A DNA stretch of 64,000 nucleotides, taken from NCBI RefSeq assembly GCF_035222275.1, contig NW_026946359.1, positions 6,944,001-7,008,000 on the forward strand. The letters run 5' to 3'. Source of the stretch: Podospora bellae-mahoneyi (lineage: Eukaryota; Ascomycota; Sordariomycetes; Sordariales; Podosporaceae). Both the position numbers and the translations under genes were made by a program. Under the pieces are notes generated by a model. It was not told the DNA's origin. It saw only the letters and a list, made by a program, of their open reading frames with translations, and did no database searches. Below, piece after piece: positions 1 to 12,700 of the stretch (position 1 is its first letter; the number at the start of each line of letters is the position of its first letter).

Positions 1-4
1 ACAG

Positions 5-68
5 GTCTCGACACTGCGGTCTGTGGGCAGGATCTTGTCGATGTGTCTCGACACTGCGGCCTGTGGGG
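5..68 (+). repeat. Direct duplication of a ~22-bp unit
   Basis: The string tctcgacactgcgg followed by t/c and ctgtggg occurs twice, at about 6-27 and 47-68, roughly 41 bp apart. With the gatcttgtcgatgtg spacer this looks like the end of a tandem array that continues to the left of the window. Confidence 0.6.
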
Positions 69-919
69 GTAGGAACACGAGGTGCCTGACGGGAGTGTAG
101 CCTCCAAAGCAAGGTGTTCGACCTGTGCAAAGAGGAAGTACGCATTATCAAGGCTCTTAGGTTAAGGCGTTTGGTTCAAGTATCTGTATTACTTAGCGGT
201 AACGGGTCATGGTAAAGCAGCTATTAGATCTCAAAGCAGAGAAGACTACTGGCACTAGCCAAGCAGAATACTACGCTTTGGAAGAGGAGATGATAGGTAA
301 GCCAACTAACGACTGTCTGCTGGATGAGATGACTCATTATCAAGCAAGCACTCGATTTGAAGGCAGGAAGAGAGCAATTATTTTTCTTCTTGGTATTTTC
401 AAGGGTCTTCAGAGGTATTATTTGAGCCAGGTTTGAGTTTTCATAATGTTAGGTACGGTGATTTTGAGAAAGTGTTATTCCTGGAAAGGAATAGAAGAAG
501 TAATGCCTTTATGCTCGTTAATATCTCATTAAGTCGCTCTTATAACTAAGGAATCACATTCACAAGTTGTTAAGGGCCCTGGGTCATATCAAGAGCTTTT
601 TAAAGCACAGGAGGTATCTTCTAACAAGTGAGAAAGACTCGCACCAAGTCTAGAAAGGTCGTATAATAAGACGAAAGGAAGACAAAGTAGGAGAGAGATC
701 TTTTGAGCGTGGGAAAAAAAAAAAGCTTGGACGAAGTGAAGGGGACAGTGGAACAGAAGATAGTGCGGCAAGGCGGCAGAAGAGTCTCGTGAATACGGAA
801 GAGAAAGACTGACACTGCTTTAGAGAGAAGATTATGGGTATAATTTTACTAAAGGACGGGGCAGCATCAACCATCGACTATCAAAGAAACAACACCATGC
901 TCTACATACTGTGCAGCTA

Positions 920-1660
920 CTATAGGGGTATGAAAATCCCGTAAAAATTCCGCAACTTCCTTAAGAACGGTAAATCACAAGATAAGCTCTGCTAACCTCT
1001 TTTTTATTATCTCCATGTCATAATGCGCAGGGTCTCTATCTCTGTCTTGATAGATATGCTTGAGAGTTAAAGAAGCTCAAATCCTGATACATTCTTGCAT
1101 ATCATCTTAAGACTTCGGTTCTCGGTAAATTGAACCCAAGGCATCTCTCTTTGCTATGCCTGACGATGTTATGCCCACTACAGTGGATGAGCGCTAGGGG
1201 AGGATAGAAGTCCTGTGAAGAATTCGCAACTTCCATGTGAACGGTACTTAATTAGACAACTTGTTGGCGATGTCATTCTTCAAATAATAGGGGGGTAGCA
1301 TAAGAGATTGCAAAGTCTGCGAAAACTCCGCAACTTCCTTATTTATGGCACTTCAATAATGAGGCCGTTAACGATATCATCCTCAGAAAAGTAGGCGGGT
1401 AGTATGGGAGCATGAAAAGTCTGCGTAAAGTCCGCAACTTCCTTATATACAGTGCTTCATAAAATAATATCGTTAACGATGTTGCTGATAATATCGGTGA
1501 TGATGTTGTTTGTGTACTGTACTCGACATAGTAGGCGGGTGTTAGGAGGGCAGGAAGAATCCGTAAAAATTCCGAAACTCCTTATATGCGAGGCTTAATA
1601 TCAGGGCAACATCATCCTCAGCATACTTAGCGAGTACTATAGAAGTAGGAAGAGAAAATT
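920..1660 (+). repeat. Degenerate tandem repeat, unit ~100-140 bp
   Basis: A block with the core tccgcaacttccttatatac recurs in diverged form near 945, 1220, 1325, 1430 and 1568. It is preceded by a gcgggtagtatgggag-like segment and followed by a cgttaacgatgtcatcctca-like segment. Spacing between the last copies is about 100-140 bp. The copies differ by many substitutions, consistent with an old decayed satellite or minisatellite. No protein-coding role is seen. Confidence 0.65.
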
Positions 1661-3109
1661 CACATCTTTGTAGCTTTATTAAGTACCAGGCTCCAGACAG
1701 CAAGTTCATAAGAATATCACACTCATTATCATGGGTGGGTACTATAAGAAAAAGGTGTAAAGAAAAAAACACCGTTTCCTGAAAATAACACACACTGCTT
1801 CTAATCTAGGACTAGGGCCACTTAGGGAGTGTGCTAGGGACAATAATAACCATGAAGGTACCTAATTTCATCACCTCTTGATCTCGGACCTGGGGAAAAA
1901 TCATTGTCAATTTAATCGGCTAGACGCACAAAAGGCGGGGAGGATAATGATGCCACAAGGGGACGCATGGGGAGGCTCATGAGGCAAGGGATGGCTCTCA
2001 CGGGGCACTCGGAGGAAAGAAAGGTATACGATTATTGTAATTTTTTTTTATTTATTTTATTTTATTTACCTTTCCTATCCTATCTTTCCTTTCTAACTAT
2101 TCTTTTCGCTTTCGGATTATAATTAGGGCTTGTATATATACCTCTCGGTATTTCAAATTCTAATCTTTAAGGGTATTATATTTTACTAAACAAATCACGA
2201 ATTTGGAACGAATTAAGTTAAGGCTTAGGATTAAAGTTATGCATTTGATATATAGAGGGATTTTATTACCTCTACCTTTATTAATATTGCGATGATATTA
2301 AAAATTAAAAGGCTGGAATAGGCTATAGAAATTACCGCTAGCTATCATTACGAGTCGGCCTATACCTATCCCTAAAGAGCTTTTCATAAGATCGTTACTA
2401 GTACGCAGCGATGGCCCTCGGCCAATAACCGTGACACACATATACACACACACGCGCGCACAAAAGGCGTGCGAACCAGATCGCGGTGGGAATCATTGGA
2501 GTAAGGCAAACTAAAGAAAGCCAAAACTTCTTCAGGTACAGAACCCTATGCAGGAGGAGATCGTTGTCATGTCGCGCAGCTGGGGGTAAGAAATCTCTCC
2601 AAGAACAATGATACCAGAACCATAAAATGACATTAAGAAGCCTTGAAACATCAGCAACTTTCCCAAGAAACAGACTTCCCACACAGTACGCTAGATTACT
2701 ATATGTAAGATAAGGGCAAGATAGCGATGTGCAGGGCAAGGTTATGCAATCTTTTGAGATGGGCCATTTAGTTTGCTTTGATAGAGAACCAAGAGACATC
2801 CAGCGCTCCACTCTCTTGAATGGAATACATTTGATGAATCTTTACTCTTCAGCAAGAGGTAAAGAGATAAAAGAGGCGTTGCGATATGAATAGTCAGCGT
2901 GATAACGTAACATGAACATAGGTGTGCGGAATAAAAGGGCTTGGGAGATTGCAAAAACGGCCCCGGTTGTAAGGCTTTCTTTACAGAAATAGGGACAGGG
3001 CTTCTTGAATGAGGGCGAACTGAAAGATCACATCTGCCCAGCAGTTCGCTGCCTACCGAACAGAGGCATCTGTCACAAGACAGGCAACCCCTGTCCTCAT
3101 AGTGGAGAG

Positions 3110-3215
3110 ATGGGTCCGGGGATTGAACCTTAAATCAACGACCTTTGAAAGACCCCGGGGCTGAAATGTGCGGAACACACCATCTTCCATCTCCCATCTA
3201 CCAGGTAAGCTATGT
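3110..3215 (-). mobile_element. Possible tRNA-derived SINE-like sequence
   Basis: On the minus strand a B-box-like ggttcaatcc (revcomp of 3120-3129) is followed by ccggaccca. About 65 bases upstream in that reading is cttacctggtagatggg (revcomp near 3193-3209), which resembles a tRNA D-arm/A box (compare tagctcagttggtagag). The spacing between boxes is longer than in a normal tRNA and I cannot fold a cloverleaf. It therefore looks like a tRNA-derived SINE or a decayed tRNA rather than a working gene. Confidence 0.3.
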
Positions 3216-5992
3216 ATGACCTGACGCTTTTGCTAAAGAGGATGACGGCATAGAGACCGGAAGTCTGGGCAGACTGACACCGATCATGGCCTCAAAGTTA
3301 TTAGACAGTTGATGCAACAACAATAGATAGAATTGAAAGAGGCAAGGCCTGGAAAGCAGGGATGTGGTGGCTTTCTTCTCTTGCCCGTTTCGACTGCTTT
3401 CATGCTGCAGGACATGCTGGTTTTTCAAACACCCACTTTCTTTGATTTTCGAAACTGGAGAACAGCAGAAGTAAGCGTATCTAGGTAAGCACATTTTCGA
3501 AATCATGCCGACTGGGTGTTGATTTGCATTGGATTCTATCCTTTTGACAACGGTTGGCGATAAAGTGGGTATGCACGTGATCTGCACCTGAGGCGCATGT
3601 CGCAGGAGATCAACGTCGCAAGGCGGCGAGGCTGAAAGTTTTCCGGGTACACAGCTGCATATCCTCCATTTTGAACCAAGAAAGCATCCAATAGAAATCG
3701 GGCGCAACAAGTCACAATGAAGGTTAGATGTAGGGCATAGCTTCTGAGTGCAGTATATAGGTATTGAAGAAACCTAGGAAGGCCAGAGTGAAGAGCTCTT
3801 GGCTAATCAAAAATGGAATGCTACACAGGGATTCAGATGTTGTTGATGGAAAAGTCCAACGCAGCAAGTTTGATGCAACAACTCCAAATGCTTCACCTTT
3901 TTGCCGCTGAAAGAAGATCGGGGCACCGCTGCAGTGTGTGCCTCTGTAGGTACTGGCCTGTACTACCCATCCCTCTGCATTTGCTTGAAGTAGTATTGAC
4001 ACTTCGTCCAAGCATACACTATTTTACGACAACCTTGCCACGATCTATGCTAGAAATGCTACATAAAGCCTTATTAAACCATGGAGTTATGATCAAGGTA
4101 CGAATCGAACATCTGGCATTTATGCCGAAGGGTGCGCCAAGAACTAGCAGGAAAACAATTTTAAACATGAAGGCCGTTTCTTACGACGATCGGGCAACAT
4201 ACTTCCAGTAGGCGGTGAATTCCTTAAGATGGTAAATGCTCGGACGATGCCAGTTTCACAACACTACCTATATGAAGCCAGCGGGAAGTCCATATCCCAC
4301 AGCAGCCAATCACGCACACACACAAAACCACAGCGCCCGACAACTTGGGTCCAAAGACGTTATGCCTTGGCAGTACAGTTGAACCAATCATCGTTGAGTG
4401 GCTGAAGAGGTGCATACGGGTACCGTACCCGCGTTTCGATCTTTCGCTCTCAGGTTACACACACTTTGATGGATTTCATGCCAAGAGAAGCTGGCGTGGA
4501 AGCTGTGAGGCGTGATACAAACTAACCAAAGCACAAAATTAGGCTAATCCTGCAGTGATGGTGGCGGAGCCATCATCCGCTTACAGTGGTGCTTTGGTGA
4601 TGAGAATGCACAGCCGGTATATCTGGAGCTTATGTCACAGTATCAACTCTGTTTAAGAGTTGGAATGTATTGACGATGCTCTTTCAAGGCTTAAGGTGAT
4701 CTTTTTCTTCGGACCGAGGTCAAGCCCAAAGTGTCGGGTATCTCCTGCATTTCTCTAGTAAGGCAAGCAGCCTTTTGCATTGTTTGAAGCAGTCCCCAAC
4801 ATTTGCCTGCGTCTCTTTACAGAATTTGTGAAGGTATTCTGCCCGTTCATTGGGTATATAAACTAAGGAACCGTCTGCTTCTAAGAGTAGGGAGTGGGTG
4901 GACCAGCGGATATATAGTGGGAGTCCTACAAAAGGCGGAAAGCAATTAATTTCGTCCAAGCAGATCTTTAAAAATACAGATATCTCTGTTTAGAAAGTAT
5001 AACTTAGCTACTCTAAAAGTAAAGCTTATCCCCTCTAGTTATAGGCAATATAAGGATATTATTAACTATTAAAAGCTTAATGGAAAAGAAGAGTTAGGGA
5101 CAGAGTAGGCTATAGACCAACTCTCTACCTATAAACTTGCATATAATTATTCTATGCGAATAGTTCTTATAAGGGCTTCATATAAAGATTGACTTAGTTG
5201 CCTAATAAACATCTGTCCAACACTCTATCGCGAGATATTTAGGATGTAAACGCAGGAGTACTTGGCCGAAAAGACCATCGCTTCATCTCTCCTTTCTCTC
5301 CTAAAAACAGATAATACGATCTTGTTTAAAATCACGAGTCTTCATATATTTAATGGATTGGTATATCGAAACCTTCTGAAAAAGTTGCTCACCATCCACT
5401 CAAGGACAGAGACTTGGAGTCGAGCCAGGCTATCCCGAGAGCAGGCCAGATTGGACCTCTATCAAAACACCAAAATGTGACGAGATCAAAACAGAATAGT
5501 GTTGGCACGACACCGGGTGCTTTTTGGTGCTGGTGCCGCAGTGTTTGAGGTGAGAACGGGAAGACGTTGGGTTTGATGATGGTCTGGGTTAGGGTTGAGC
5601 ACAAGCAGGGCCTTGGCGCAAGAGCCCCACGTGAAAACCAAATCCGAAGCTATATGACCACCCCACTGGCGTCCCGCGCTCTGATTGCTCTGATGACGTC
5701 CTGCAAAACCCAGCAATTCAGAGCTCCAATCCCCAGAATTGGACCTCTGGAAGCCGTTGCGCCGCATGGAACATTGAGGTGCACCTCCACTCCCCGACCA
5801 CCACACCCTCAGCTACCGCCATTGCGAGAATGCGCATAGAAGTTTGAGCCAACGGGGCTCTTTGCGCATATTCAACACCACCGGCGGACATCGAGCCATT
5901 GTTGCCCGCACCTGGCCCTCGATATCTCGAAGCTCCCGACCCTTGTTATACATAGCCCAGGTCTACAGTGGCGAGCTAGACAATCGCCCACC

Positions 5993-6914
5993 ATGCAGAC
6001 CACACGAGTCCTCCGCTACAAAGGCTTCTGGGGCCGAAGCATGGACGAGCTCAAACGTCTTTCCAACATCGGTACCTAACCCCCTCCAACCTCCCCTCTC
6101 CATCATCATCACTAACCTCCCCTCCTTCCCCCCCACCCCAGCCATAAAAATGGAAGGTGTCACCGGCCCCCAAGGTCCCCGCGAACTCTTCGACTTCCGC
6201 ACCCCCTCCTCCATCGAAGACTGCAAAGTCATGTCCGACGACGAAATCGGCGGCCTCTCCACCTCCCACCTCGACTGGATCGTCGCCCCCCCAGCCGGCT
6301 CTGTCCCCGCCTCCCAGCTCCCATCGCCCAACTCCCCCGGCTACGCCAAATTCTACGGCAATATCTCCACCCACCTCCCTGCCGACCGACCAGATATCAA
6401 ACGAACGGGGTATGCCGCGTTTCGAACTCAAGACCGGCCGCGTAATCTCTTTACCAGAGGACTGTGGGACATCGATCCGTACATCTACCTCGCATTGCGA
6501 GTCAAATCAGACGGGAGGAGTTACTTTGTCAATGTGCAGACAGAATCGATTGTGCCGACGGATCTACATCAGCACAGGTTGTTTGTCAAGAAGCCGGGGG
6601 AGTGGGAGACGGTGTTGATCAAGTGGAACAATTTCGTCAGGACGAACCACGGGTTTGTGGTTGAGCCGCAGACGGAGATCTTGAGGCAAAAGGTTAAGAG
6701 TATTGGGGTGGGGTTGACGGATAGGATACCGGGGCCGTTTGAGCTTTGTATTGAGAGGATGTGGGCGACGAATGACGAGAGCGATGCGGATCAGGTGGTG
6801 GATGCTTCTGCTGCCGTTGCTGCGCCGGAACAGGAGGCGCCGGTGGTGGAGACGAAACAGGAGGGGGATTTGAAGACGAAGAGGGGGGAGAAGGTTGCTT
6901 GGGGGAGTCGGTAG
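5993..6914 (+). CDS. cia30: CIA30-domain mitochondrial complex I assembly factor (NDUFAF1-like)
   Basis: Exons 5993-6071 and 6142-6914 with a 70-nt intron (GTACCT...CCCCAG) give 283 residues. The start MQTTRVLRYKGFWGRSMDEL is the only ATG that joins in frame to the conserved body. The body has the CIA30 fold: GPRELFDFRTPSSIEDCKVM, a central strand region with LFTRGLWDIDPYIYLALRV, and near the end NFVRTNHGFVVEPQTEI then SIGVGLTDRIPGPFELCIERM. Proteins of this family (Neurospora CIA30, human NDUFAF1) are mitochondrial chaperones for assembling the membrane arm of NADH:ubiquinone oxidoreductase. The N-terminus is basic, as expected of a matrix protein. The acidic/basic C-terminal tail after residue ~250 is low complexity and probably disordered. 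Family assignment is firm; function is by homology. Confidence 0.9.
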
Positions 6915-7552
6915 TGTGTGCTGAGAGAAGAGGGGCATGTGAGATGGCGATAAGAGATGTGTAAATATACTGAATTTGTCATGGGCACAATATGGAGAAT
7001 GGGAACGGGCAAAAAGCTGATTCTACCAAATTAAGGGAACATGAAGGCAGTGTGAGACGGGAACGGCTCGGTTCATATGTTGACTGACATGTACATAAAA
7101 ATCTCGAGCCAGCACTTCGCAAGACGAAAATGCACTTTCCAATCTTGCCATCCGAAGTCAAATGTCATGTCGGGTATCATCAATCTCGTCGATTATTCAT
7201 AGCCACTTCCCAAGGAAGCCTTTCTACACAAGATACAAACAAGAAACCATCGCCATCCACTCATTCTCTCTCCCAAGTTGATGTTGAACAGTACTCCTTT
7301 GCTCCATGCAACCAACCGATTCCTCCAAAACAAATCAGATTTGGCCTCACCCAAACGCCGCCCAGTATATGCAGAACCTCGATGCGCAAAAAAACACACA
7401 AAAAACACACAAAAAACACACAAAAAACACACAAGAAAAGAAGAAGAAAAAAAGAAAAGGAAAAAAAAAGAAAAGGAAAAAAAAGAAAAGAAAACACCCA
7501 GAAACCCCGCTACCGTGCACTCGTCGTGTTCAAAGCCCCATGACCACACCCG
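6915..7552. other. Convergent intergenic region with A-rich simple repeat
   Basis: This lies between the 3' ends of the CIA30 gene and the minus-strand RS-rich gene. It holds about four copies of an 11-bp aaaaaacacac unit at about 7388-7435, followed by a purine-only tract (aaagaaaagg-type) to about 7495. It presumably contains both 3' UTRs. The ORFs reading through the A-rich tract (KKHTKNTQKKK type) are low-complexity artefacts. Confidence 0.6.
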
Positions 7553-8853
7553 TTACTCCAAATCCATATCCGAATTGCTGTGGCTCTTCCCCCTATCCCA
7601 TTCCCTCTGCTCACCCTTCTTGGTGTACTTGACCGAGTCAAACATGTCCTTTTCACTTTCCTTGCCCCCCCTTTCCCACTTTTTGATCTGTTCCTCTGTG
7701 AACCCGGCAGCCCGCAGTCTGTCAGCACCCTGTTGCTTCCACTTCTGCCTGTCCCGGAACAACTCCACGGCCGAATCCCAGGTGTTGCTGCTGGACGTGT
7801 CCTGCTTAAGGATGTCATCCAGCGGCACATCGTTCTTCGGATCGTAGTCCTTCGCAAACCGGCTATCCATCGCCGCGGCGCCCCTTCTAGGAGCACCGGC
7901 GCCTCTTCCTCGGACACGAACCGGCGGCTCCGACGTTTGAGAGGGAGGTGCTGGGCCTATCAGCTCGTCCAGGGGATCGGAGTCCTCTTCGTCCACATGG
8001 CGATGCGGCCTGGAATGCCGACTGGACCGTGATTGATCTTTCTCGTTACGCTCGTCATGTTCGTGTCGCCTATGTGAATGAGAGCCACGGTCTCTACCGT
8101 CCTTCCCTGACCTCCTTCCATGCGGCCTGGAGTGATGGCGATGGTTGTCCTCCGGCTCGCTGCTGAGGGGGGAGCGATCCCGGTATCGTCGCTCTCTGCG
8201 TTCTCTGTGCCCAGGAGAGCGGGACCGTGACCTTTCGTGCCGTTGGTGATGTGAGCGCTTTGTGTCGTCGTCAACCCTTCGGTGGGACCGTTCGCGATCT
8301 TTCTCGTCGCCATGCTTGGACTCGCGACTCTGGAAAGGCTCAGTCTTGGTTGAGGCCGAGTGGCGGCCTTTTCTGTCACTCCTCCTTTCCTTGGTGCTGT
8401 CTCGATTGCTTTTGGTATGGCTACTCTCGCCTTCTTTGCGACCCTGCAAAATGGAAGATATAGCCCCAAGTTGGCGGCGCCGAATGTCAGACTTGGTGGG
8501 GTTGAGTCGCTGTCGCTTCCTCTCTTCGACCTCGGTATGGTGGTTGAGCCGGGCTTGGGCTTCAGCGGCTTCCTTTGCAAGGAGGGCCTTGTTGTGATTC
8601 GCAGTCTCCTTTATTATGCGCCCGAGAAAATTGGTATTGGGCTTCGCCTTGTTCGCCGGCCTGGTCGTTGGGCGTACGGTCAGCATGGGTGGTCCTGATG
8701 AGATGGCCATGACGATGGAGGTTGCGGTGAAACATACTTGGAAGATCGGAAAGCTTCGAGACCGACTGACGAGTATTTGATGGAGGCATCGCTGGCTTCC
8801 TTTGCCAACAAGCCCGCCACATAGTCATCTGTGAGTAAGGTATCGTTTGCCAT
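7553..8853 (-). CDS. RS/RD-rich nuclear protein, possible pre-mRNA-splicing factor
   Basis: Exon 1 8853-8738 and exon 2 8660-7553, joined across a 77-nt intron (GTATGT donor, ATGCTGACC branch, CCAG acceptor), give 407 residues. The start MANDTLLTDDYVAGLLAKEA and the join ...SSK/PANKAKPNTNFLGRIIK match a conserved fungal N-terminus as I recall it. I remember such proteins being auto-named 'pre-mRNA-splicing factor 38B' in aspergilli; that name is not verified. The middle (about residues 110-270) is a charged RS/RD/RH-repeat domain typical of splicing-associated proteins. The C-terminus has the conserved block GADRLRAAGFTEEQIKKWER followed by DSVKYTKKGEQREWDRGK. Nuclear location and an RNA-processing role are inferred from composition. 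It shares a divergent ~0.9-kb upstream region with the JmjC/SET gene. Confidence 0.8.
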
Positions 8854-9738
8854 GTTTGCCGTGTGTTCAACCTTTCCAGAATGCGAAAAGCTGACGAAGG
8901 CCATCCATCAGAGTGGGAAGGAAATAAAGAATAGAGGGCGCAAACCCTAACAAAACAGCATTCCTGATGAAGAGTAAGGCGGAAGGGAATTCTGAGGTGG
9001 TCGGTTGGCAGAGCAGGTTGCTAAGCCTCCTCGCGCATTTGGAGTTCACTGGGTGGTGTGTGCCAGACCGATCAGTTGCGGCTCAGCCAGTTGTGATCCT
9101 TATCAGGCACTTATCGCATATATTTCTTTTATCTTATCAGTCCTGCCTTGGCACCGGCATCAAACATCGTTTCTTATGCAACACCCCTTCAACCACCAGC
9201 TTTGATTTGGCCCTCTGGCCGATAAACAATGGAAGATACGTGAAAAATGAACATACACTCTCGCTATCTTACAAATGCCATCTCATCAATCCCCACGCAA
9301 AACCGAACAGGGGTTTGAAGTTCAGGTTCAATGGAACGTACTGTCATAGCCCTGCTAAACTTGAACTGTGGGTAGGTAGCATCAGGGGACCTGTGATGCG
9401 AGGCGAATCGCCCACAAAGGCCCAGCAGCAGCGGCAACTCTGAGAGCTCTGTTTGCGGAACAAGAGAACAAACCCCAGATTCTCCAACAAAGCATGCATC
9501 GATTTCTTGGTCAAGGGATTGCTGCCATCGAGAACCAAAAGGTTCATGGTCAAAGACACTTGCCCCACCTCGCACGCACTAGCTAAAGCTGAACCCCTTG
9601 GCCTGTCTGCTGCCCAGCCCCTCAATTAGCCCCAAGACCCCAGCCAAAGTGCCAAAGGGGCAGCGGGCAGCCAGCACCAGCACGGGCCAGTGCAGTAGCA
9701 AAGCAATCAAGCCATTCCATCCACAATTCTCCAGCTTG
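8854..9738. promoter_or_regulatory. Divergent intergenic promoter region
   Basis: This 885-bp stretch separates the start codons of two divergently transcribed genes. A GATA-type site (cttatcag, 9134-9141) is visible. No RNA gene or conserved ORF was found. The open frame of the downstream gene runs back to about 9598 without an ATG, so part of this region is probably its 5' UTR. Confidence 0.4.
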
Positions 9739-12700
9739 ATGAATGGGGCAGCGCACCAGACGGTGAAGACGACAATGGCCGCCGTGCAGCTCGAGGCCGA
9801 CGCGATCGGCGGCGAGTTGCGCCGGATCCGAGATGCTCTGAGAGACTATCTCGACGATAAGATCCTTTTGCACAACCGCAAAGTCAAAGGCCCGACAACG
9901 AAAGGCGGACGGGAGTTTATGGAAGACATCTTGGGCTGTCTCGACCGAGTGTCCACAGGTGTCGATAAGCAGCTCTCATCACACAACACGCCTCCGCCGG
10001 CCAGAGGCCCCGATACTCCGGTATCTTACAACTCACCAGCTTCCCATCCAGTTTTGCCACCGAACGGGCTACCAGATGATGGACCGCTGAGAAACCAGGA
10101 ACAGGCATCCTCACGACAGCCTTCACAACCTCTCGCGCCATCACTATCGCAACCCCCTCCGTCCCAGACCAATGGGAGCGGCAGTCTCGCTCCTGTCCAC
10201 CATGCGGGACACCCATCTGGAGCCTCACGGGTACTCGAACCTCCGGCTGTGTCGGTGGAAGTACCCTCTAAGCCGAATACACCACCGACCCATAACTCAG
10301 AGCCTGCATCACCATCACCTGCCTTGGCGAATCAGCATCCTCATCAGTCACAACAGCCACAGCCAGATTTCACCCCTCGGAGTCCATTGAGCCCTCAAAG
10401 TCAGACGGAGAGTAAGGATCAAGGTCATACTGAGACACAGTCGCGAGGCAAAGCTCAGGCCAGCAAGAGTCAGACGCCACAGGACCGAGGCATCACGTTG
10501 TCAAACGGAGCCGTCTATCATGAACCCATCGTACAGCCACACGAGGCCTCACCCCTCTTTGACTGCATGTACCAGGACGTCAACGACTTGAACGAGGAGC
10601 TCTTCGAACAGTACTCAAATCACCCCGTCGTCAAGGACAGGGGGTATTTCAAGCTCCAGGTCAGGGAGTTGCCTCCGCTCCAGGTACGAAAGGTTGAGCG
10701 CCCGAGCAAAGACCACGCAACCTCGTTCCGCTATCTGGCCGACAAGCAGGGACTAGTCAAGGTCGACACGGGCAAGAAGAAACGGTTCACGCCTCCGCAT
10801 CTTCCATTTCCTGTTTCGGCAAAGACGCAGTGGACTTTACAGGAACAAAAGGAGCTCTGGAACACCTCGGCGGCGAACCCTCCCAAGGGCACACGGGGTT
10901 ACATCATTGGCAACCCGCTGTTCGATGACATCGAGCTCCATCCTGGCAACAGGCTCAAATCGAGAGGCCGGACCATTCTCGAAGGCATCAACACACAATA
11001 TGTGTACTTCAATTTGGAAGGACTAACTATCACCACTATGCATCGAGAAGATGCTCATGTGAGGTCGGAGAATCTCCTCCGGTCAGGCCAGCACAAGTTC
11101 TGGTGCTTTGTCAAGCCAGCCTTCTCAGACAGATTGGAGGAGAGGATGGCGGCCGCGTATCCCGAGATGCGCCGATGCTCGCAGGCCGTCCGTCACCTCA
11201 GTCGCCACATCCCACCAGCCAAACTGGATGAATGGGGCATCGAGTACACTCTCGATTACTGCATCCCCGGCCAAGCGGTGGTCACAGAACCTGGGACGTA
11301 CCATCAGGTACTGAACCTGGGTCCGAACTATGCTCTGGCGGTCAATGTTGAGTACATGTCATCCCCCGAGGACCCTCCGAACTACCGTTTCTGTGACAGG
11401 AACTGCCCCGACCCGTTTGCCATGAAGGCTACCGACTTTGGCATATACGGTGATCCCAATTGCCTGGCGGCGCAGGAGGAACAAGCCAGACTCTCTGGAG
11501 AGAGGCCAGACCAAGAGGAACAGGCCAGGATGGCAGCACGGTCGTCCATGTTTCAGTCTGCCCCAGAGCAGCCGTCACCACCATCTCAATCACCCCTAGC
11601 TGCACCCCAACTGACGCAATCTGTCACCCCGCCGCCAGAGCATAGCTCCTCTGCCGTCTGTGAGCCATCTCAATCCGGCTTGGTACGGCCGGAAGCACTT
11701 GTACAACGCCGCGAGCCGTCAAGCCAGCCGTTGGCGGAGCCCAAGGTGCATACGTTTCAAGGTTTCCAACCTCCGCGAGAGAGCAGTCTCGGCTCGGTCC
11801 TTCGGTTACCGTCAGAGGCGGGGATGGCGACTCCGTCTCAAACGGTTAAGCAACTCGACCCATCGCCACAGCCCCCAGCGGCCCCGCCGCCGGTAGCCGT
11901 TGAACCTGCCACAAGGACATCGGAGCCACGTCTATCACAACCTCCATCCGAACCAGCTCCTGGGTGGGATAATGCCGTGTTCCGCGCAGAACAACAAGAC
12001 CTAGCACCTCGCTCACAGCTCCTGCGCCATCCAAACACTTTCCTAGACGCCTCTGGACAACCCTTCCAGACCACCCATCAGGCTGCCCCTTTCTCACATC
12101 ATCATAACCTCCCCTTGCTCCCTCCACCGCGACAAGCAAGCTCAGAGCCGCTTCGGAAAACCGCAAGGCTTGTTCATAACAGAAGACCTGCACCGACGGA
12201 ACCGCTATCCCCTCGCTCGGCAAAGAGACAGCGCGTGATGGAGTACTTGCGTTTTGAGGATCCCTTCGGGGTAGATCCGGAGCCAGAGATGCCTCCGAGC
12301 TACTTCACTCATGCCAGTTCAAGTCTTGCAACGCTACTTCGCTCATGTCAAGATGACGTGTACAACAACATTCAGCCGCAGCAGGTGTCTGGAAGACCTG
12401 GCTTTGACCGGCTGGCGCGGCTCATCAGTGACTGGAGACGTTGTGTGCGAGAACAGAACCCGACGCCGTTGGGCTTAGACCTTGTCACCAACCTCGACCG
12501 CGTTGCCGGGGAGGAGCCTGAGCTGAACACGTTTCTTGGTCGGTTCTGCAAAATGAAGCTCGCAGAATGGCTCGATGCCAAAACTGAAGAGCAGGAACGA
12601 GCTAGGCCGGCCTTCCAGCCGGCACAGCAAGATGCTACTGATCTCTTGCTCCAAGAGCTTGGCTGGGCCGAAGCTGAGAGGCACACGCTGAACGACTACA

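Larger units (their letters stand above)
1..5992. other. AT-rich, gene-poor repeat-relic region
   Basis: No coding region is supported here. Short open frames exist on both strands, but none shows a recognisable domain, splice structure or codon bias like the real genes further right. Several blocks are strongly AT-rich and rich in TA steps (about 2030-2330 and 4960-5230), which is what repeat-induced point mutation (RIP) leaves in filamentous ascomycetes. Degenerate tandem repeats lie at about 920-1660 and a tRNA-like segment at about 3110-3215. The AT-rich character ends at about 5500, where gene-rich DNA begins. This fits decayed transposon or repeat DNA; the element family cannot be named by eye. 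The RIP reading is inference. Confidence 0.6.

Noticed and set aside
3724-4211. Opposed ORFs of 95 and 132 codons in the AT-rich left region, considered as transposase remnants
   Set aside because: An LDE-like triplet occurs but no catalytic spacing or flanking motif could be established.
7388-7497. Lys-rich ORFs in the A-rich tract
   Set aside because: Low-complexity translation of a simple repeat in a convergent 3' region.
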